Assembly: GCA_028817635.1 (NCBI GenBank)
Contig: JAPPPH010000269.1
Coordinates: 1-7,447, forward strand
Length of the DNA stretch: 7,447 nucleotides
From: Verrucomicrobiales bacterium
Lineage (GTDB): Bacteria; Verrucomicrobiota; Verrucomicrobiia; Limisphaerales; UBA1096
Direction: 5' to 3'
In this document: one piece after another, positions 5,768 through 7,447 of the stretch
How the letters are laid out: each line of letters starts with the position of its first letter
How positions within the stretch are numbered: the first letter of the stretch is position 1
Notes under the pieces: model-generated
What the model saw: the letters and a program-made list of their open reading frames with translations, nothing else
Told to the model about the DNA's origin: nothing
The model's database searches: none
Program-made: the position numbers and the translations under genes

Positions 5768-5795
5768 TTGACAACGCAAGCCGGGTTGGTAGGCT
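5768..5795 (+). promoter_or_regulatory. Possible promoter of the tRNA-Gly gene
   Basis: A perfect TTGACA at 5768-5773 is followed after 16 bases by TAGGCT at 5790-5795 (3 of 6 to TATAAT). The tRNA begins 11 bases later, the spacing expected for a tRNA with almost no leader. The -10 match is weak. The site lies in the 63-bp space between the divergent pyrC start and the tRNA. Confidence 0.4.
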
Positions 5796-5805
5796 GCGCC
5801 CGGTT

Positions 5806-5879
5806 GCGGGTGTAGTTCAATGGTAGAACGGAAGCCTTCCAAGCTTCATGTGAGGGTTCGATTCCCTTCACCCGCTCCA
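5806..5879 (+). tRNA. tRNA-Gly, anticodon TCC, CCA encoded
   Basis: The sequence folds as a complete cloverleaf. The acceptor stem is GCGGGTG (5806-5812) with CACCCGC (5869-5875). The D arm includes GTTCAATGGTAGAAC. The anticodon stem is GAAGC/GCTTC (5831-5835, 5843-5847) around loop CTTCCAA, so the anticodon is TCC at 5838-5840. The T arm has the TTCGATT loop, followed by discriminator T at 5876 and a genomically encoded CCA at 5877-5879. It reads GGA and, by wobble, GGG glycine codons. The total of 74 bases is usual for a bacterial glycine tRNA. It is followed by a T-rich stretch (5885-5896) that may help end transcription. Confidence 0.97.
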
Positions 5880-6026
5880 CTTCACTTTTTTGTTTGTACA
5901 GGGCACGGATGCCCCTTCGATCTTCACGAACACGTTACCCGGAAATGGCTGCAACATGAATTCCTCCGAGTTTAGGGTACACGAGAATGAAACGGGGATC
6001 GCTCGACTGCTGGCCAATTGGGGAAG
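5880..6026. other. Intergenic stretch between tRNA-Gly and the sialidase-like gene
   Basis: These 147 bases hold a T-rich stretch right after the tRNA (5885-5896) and a small hairpin, GGGCA-CGGA-TGCCC at 5901-5914, with no T run after it. I see no convincing promoter for the following gene. The small open frames here lack protein-like character. Confidence 0.5.
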
Positions 6027-7193
6027 ATGAAATACGCAGTCTACATCGGTCTTTTGCTGGCCAGCGTACCTGTGCCAATGAGCGCAGAGCGAGTACCGTT
6101 CGAGCTTGTACCAACTCCTGCGAACAAAGACTCCCTAGCCCCCAACCTGTGTGCGTTCGGAGACCACTTTGCCCTTAGCTGGATTGAGCGCGGTCGAGAC
6201 GGCACTGCACAGGTTCAGTTTGCCGACTGGAACGGCAACGGTTTCGACAAAAAAATACCGGTCGCGGAGTCTAGGCAAATGTTCTCCAACTGGGCCGACA
6301 TACCAACCTTCATCGAGGCGCCGACAGGTGATCTTTATGCCCACTGGCTGGATCGTATTGACGACAAACCACACGCATACGGCATTCGGGTAGAGCACTC
6401 TGCCGACCGGGGTAAAAAATGGAATTCACTTGGCTGGCTGCATACCGATACCAGCGCAACGGAACACGGATTCGTTTCATTGGTTCCGGATGGCAACCAC
6501 GTGCGCGCCTTTTGGCTGGATGGCCGTTTGATGACCAAACCAACCGGCAAGATGACATTACGCACGGTGATCCTGGACGGAGACCAGATTAGGGATGAAC
6601 GCATGCTCGATGACAACGTGTGCACCTGTTGCCCCACCTCTGCCGTTCCGCTCCCTGCCGGCCCGATTGTGGTTTATCGTGATCGATCGCTGCGGGAGAT
6701 TCGTGATATCAGCTTCATCCTCCGGTCCGAAAACAAATGGACCGAACCCGCGACTCTGAAAAAAGACAACTGGCTGATGCCCGGCTGCCCGGTTAATGGA
6801 GCCAGCATCGCCACGAACGGAGACCTTGTCGCGGTCAGCCGGTTCACCGTGCGCCACAAAAAGGCGCAGGTAATTCTTCGGTTATACAACGGCGGTTTGA
6901 TGCAGACCGGAAAAGATGTCGTTCTCGATAAAAACACCCCCATCGGGCGTTGCTCAACCGTTTGCTCCAAGAATTCAACATTTACCGTCTGGATCGGCTT
7001 TGAAAAAAAACAGGCCGTACTGCGCTTGGCGGAGGTTTCCCCCACAGGAATAATTAAGAGCAATCGCACACTTACCCGGGTTGAAGGAAACCGATCCAGC
7101 GGCATGCCTCGCGCCATCCTAAGTGACGGTTTTCTATGGGTAACCTGGACGGATTCAAACCGAATCCGCCTGGGCCGAATCAAAGTCAATTAG
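6027..7193 (+). CDS. Secreted sialidase-like (BNR/Asp-box) beta-propeller protein with CxCC motif
   Basis: This 388-residue protein has an N-terminal signal peptide (MKYAVYIGLLLASVPVPMSA, likely cut before Glu21), so it is exported. It shows repeated strand blocks such as HFALSWIE, DLYAHWLD, HVRAFWLDG, LVAVSRF, TFTVWIGF and FLWVTWTD, about one per propeller blade. An Asp box (SxDxGxxW) lies at 125-132, SADRGKKW. A cysteine-rich VCTCCPTSAV (198-207), PIVVYRDRSLREIRDI (213-228) and a later GCPVNG (253-258) form a core that I recall from a family of secreted sialidase-fold proteins in marine bacteria. Sialidase activity itself is not established. The ATG at 6027 gives the best signal peptide; a TTG at 6018 would add three residues. 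GGGGAAG directly precedes the ATG, too close for a normal ribosome binding site. The gene appears to stand alone. Confidence 0.82.
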   Translation: MKYAVYIGLLLASVPVPMSAERVPFELVPTPANKDSLAPNLCAFGDHFALSWIERGRDGTAQVQFADWNGNGFDKKIPVAESRQMFSNWADIPTFIEAPTGDLYAHWLDRIDDKPHAYGIRVEHSADRGKKWNSLGWLHTDTSATEHGFVSLVPDGNHVRAFWLDGRLMTKPTGKMTLRTVILDGDQIRDERMLDDNVCTCCPTSAVPLPAGPIVVYRDRSLREIRDISFILRSENKWTEPATLKKDNWLMPGCPVNGASIATNGDLVAVSRFTVRHKKAQVILRLYNGGLMQTGKDVVLDKNTPIGRCSTVCSKNSTFTVWIGFEKKQAVLRLAEVSPTGIIKSNRTLTRVEGNRSSGMPRAILSDGFLWVTWTDSNRIRLGRIKVN

Positions 7194-7373
7194 CAGGTTA
7201 TCCCGCCGGGGATCGTTCCACCCACCTGACGCCCTTCGACGTGAGGCTCCCGCTTGGCCAAGCGCTTGGTTATGGAAATAGCGTTGACTCTAACGGTGAT
7301 AAAGCCGACCCTCCCGGCCGACCGAATCCATTGACGTAAACCGGCCCAGCCACATCCAGCACCAAAAAACACC
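7194..7373. other. Intergenic stretch before the TIR-domain gene
   Basis: These 180 bases hold no gene that I can support. They contain one copy of the dispersed palindrome (7251-7269). I see no ribosome binding site before the TTG at 7374 and no clear promoter; TTGACT at 7284-7289 has no matching -10 at the right distance. Confidence 0.5.
7251..7269. repeat. Dispersed palindrome, copy 8, upstream of the TIR-domain gene
   Basis: The exact core is at 7253-7262 in CGCTTGGCCAAGCGCTTGG. The right-hand CGCTTGG begins a second unit that breaks off, so this looks like a one-and-a-half copy version of the doubled palindrome at 2339-2360. Confidence 0.8.
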
Positions 7374-7447
7374 TTGAACGACATTTTCATCAGCTACGCG
7401 CACATCGACAATGAGGCGCTGACCGAGGAGGACAAGGGCTGGATCTC
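7374..7447 (+). CDS. TIR-domain protein, N-terminal fragment cut by the window edge
   Basis: The frame opens after a stop at 7332-7334 and its only usual start codon in the window is TTG at 7374. It gives 24 complete codons: an initiator followed by NDIFISYAHIDNEALTEED and then KGWIS. DIFISYAHxDN...L...KGWI is the characteristic first strand and alphaA region of bacterial TIR domains of the (D)IFISY type. Bacterial TIR domains often hydrolyse NAD+ or make signalling nucleotides in antiphage defence, and they are commonly joined to repeat or effector domains. None of that can be seen here because the gene runs off the window. No ribosome binding site is visible, so the exact start is uncertain. 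Confidence 0.72.
   Translation, partial: MNDIFISYAHIDNEALTEEDKGWI

Noticed and set aside
5743..5880. N-terminal extension of the dihydroorotase frame by 46 residues to an ATG at 5880
   Set aside because: The added residues (ERVKGIEPSHEAWKAS...) are the tRNA-Gly gene read on its opposite strand, a well-known source of false protein starts. The GTG at 5742 leads straight into the conserved LLLKGGRVIDP motif.
5901..5914. Intrinsic terminator after the tRNA gene
   Set aside because: The hairpin GGGCA/TGCCC has only 5 pairs and no T run follows it; the T-rich stretch lies before it.

Overview
The window is a GC-rich bacterial chromosome segment of about 7.4 kb with ordinary housekeeping genes, secreted or membrane proteins, one tRNA and an unusual load of palindromic DNA. 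The protein set suggests a marine member of the PVC superphylum, probably Verrucomicrobiota: a small lipoprotein with a GKVV...FVVLDFG...LPRAGQ...VADI core, a DUF1611 protein, a CutC protein, a rhomboid with a charged C-terminal tail, and a secreted sialidase-fold protein with a CTCCPTSA motif. This assignment is inference from protein style; the window has no marker gene that settles it.

Layout, left to right. Position 3 to 488 (+) is the 3' part of a membrane protein gene that begins before the window. Position 546 to 881 (+) is a small gene of unknown function with a fair promoter and a very short leader. It converges on a small lipoprotein gene at 888 to 1235 (-). Position 1236 to 1578 holds no gene. 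It contains a compound palindromic element (1298-1508) flanked by two copies of a short dispersed palindrome. Position 1579 to 2328 (+) is cutC. It converges, over a 36-bp gap filled by a doubled palindrome, on a leftward three-gene cluster: pyrC dihydroorotase (5742-4384), a DUF1611/DgcN-like P-loop protein (4387-3317, sharing an ATGA with pyrC), and a rhomboid protease (3303-2365). A tRNA-Gly(TCC) gene (5806-5879, +) is divergent from pyrC. Next come a secreted sialidase-like beta-propeller protein (6027-7193, +) and, cut off by the right edge, the start of a TIR-domain gene (from 7374, +).

The leftward genes look like one transcription unit. They join de novo pyrimidine synthesis (pyrC), a protein family implicated in D-glutamate/amino-acid metabolism (DUF1611) and a membrane protease. 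No single pathway links them in an obvious way.

The most unusual signal is a dispersed palindrome built on CTTGGCCAAG, often extended to GCGCTTGGCCAAGCGC. Eight exact copies of the 10-bp core occur in this window, between genes and inside two genes, where it is read in frame as (A)LGQ(A). It resembles in kind, not in sequence, the highly repeated palindromes of cyanobacteria (HIP1). A second, larger palindromic element at 1298-1508 is made of two inverted copies of a two-hairpin unit around a third inverted repeat. The two copies have different stem sequences that each remain perfectly paired.
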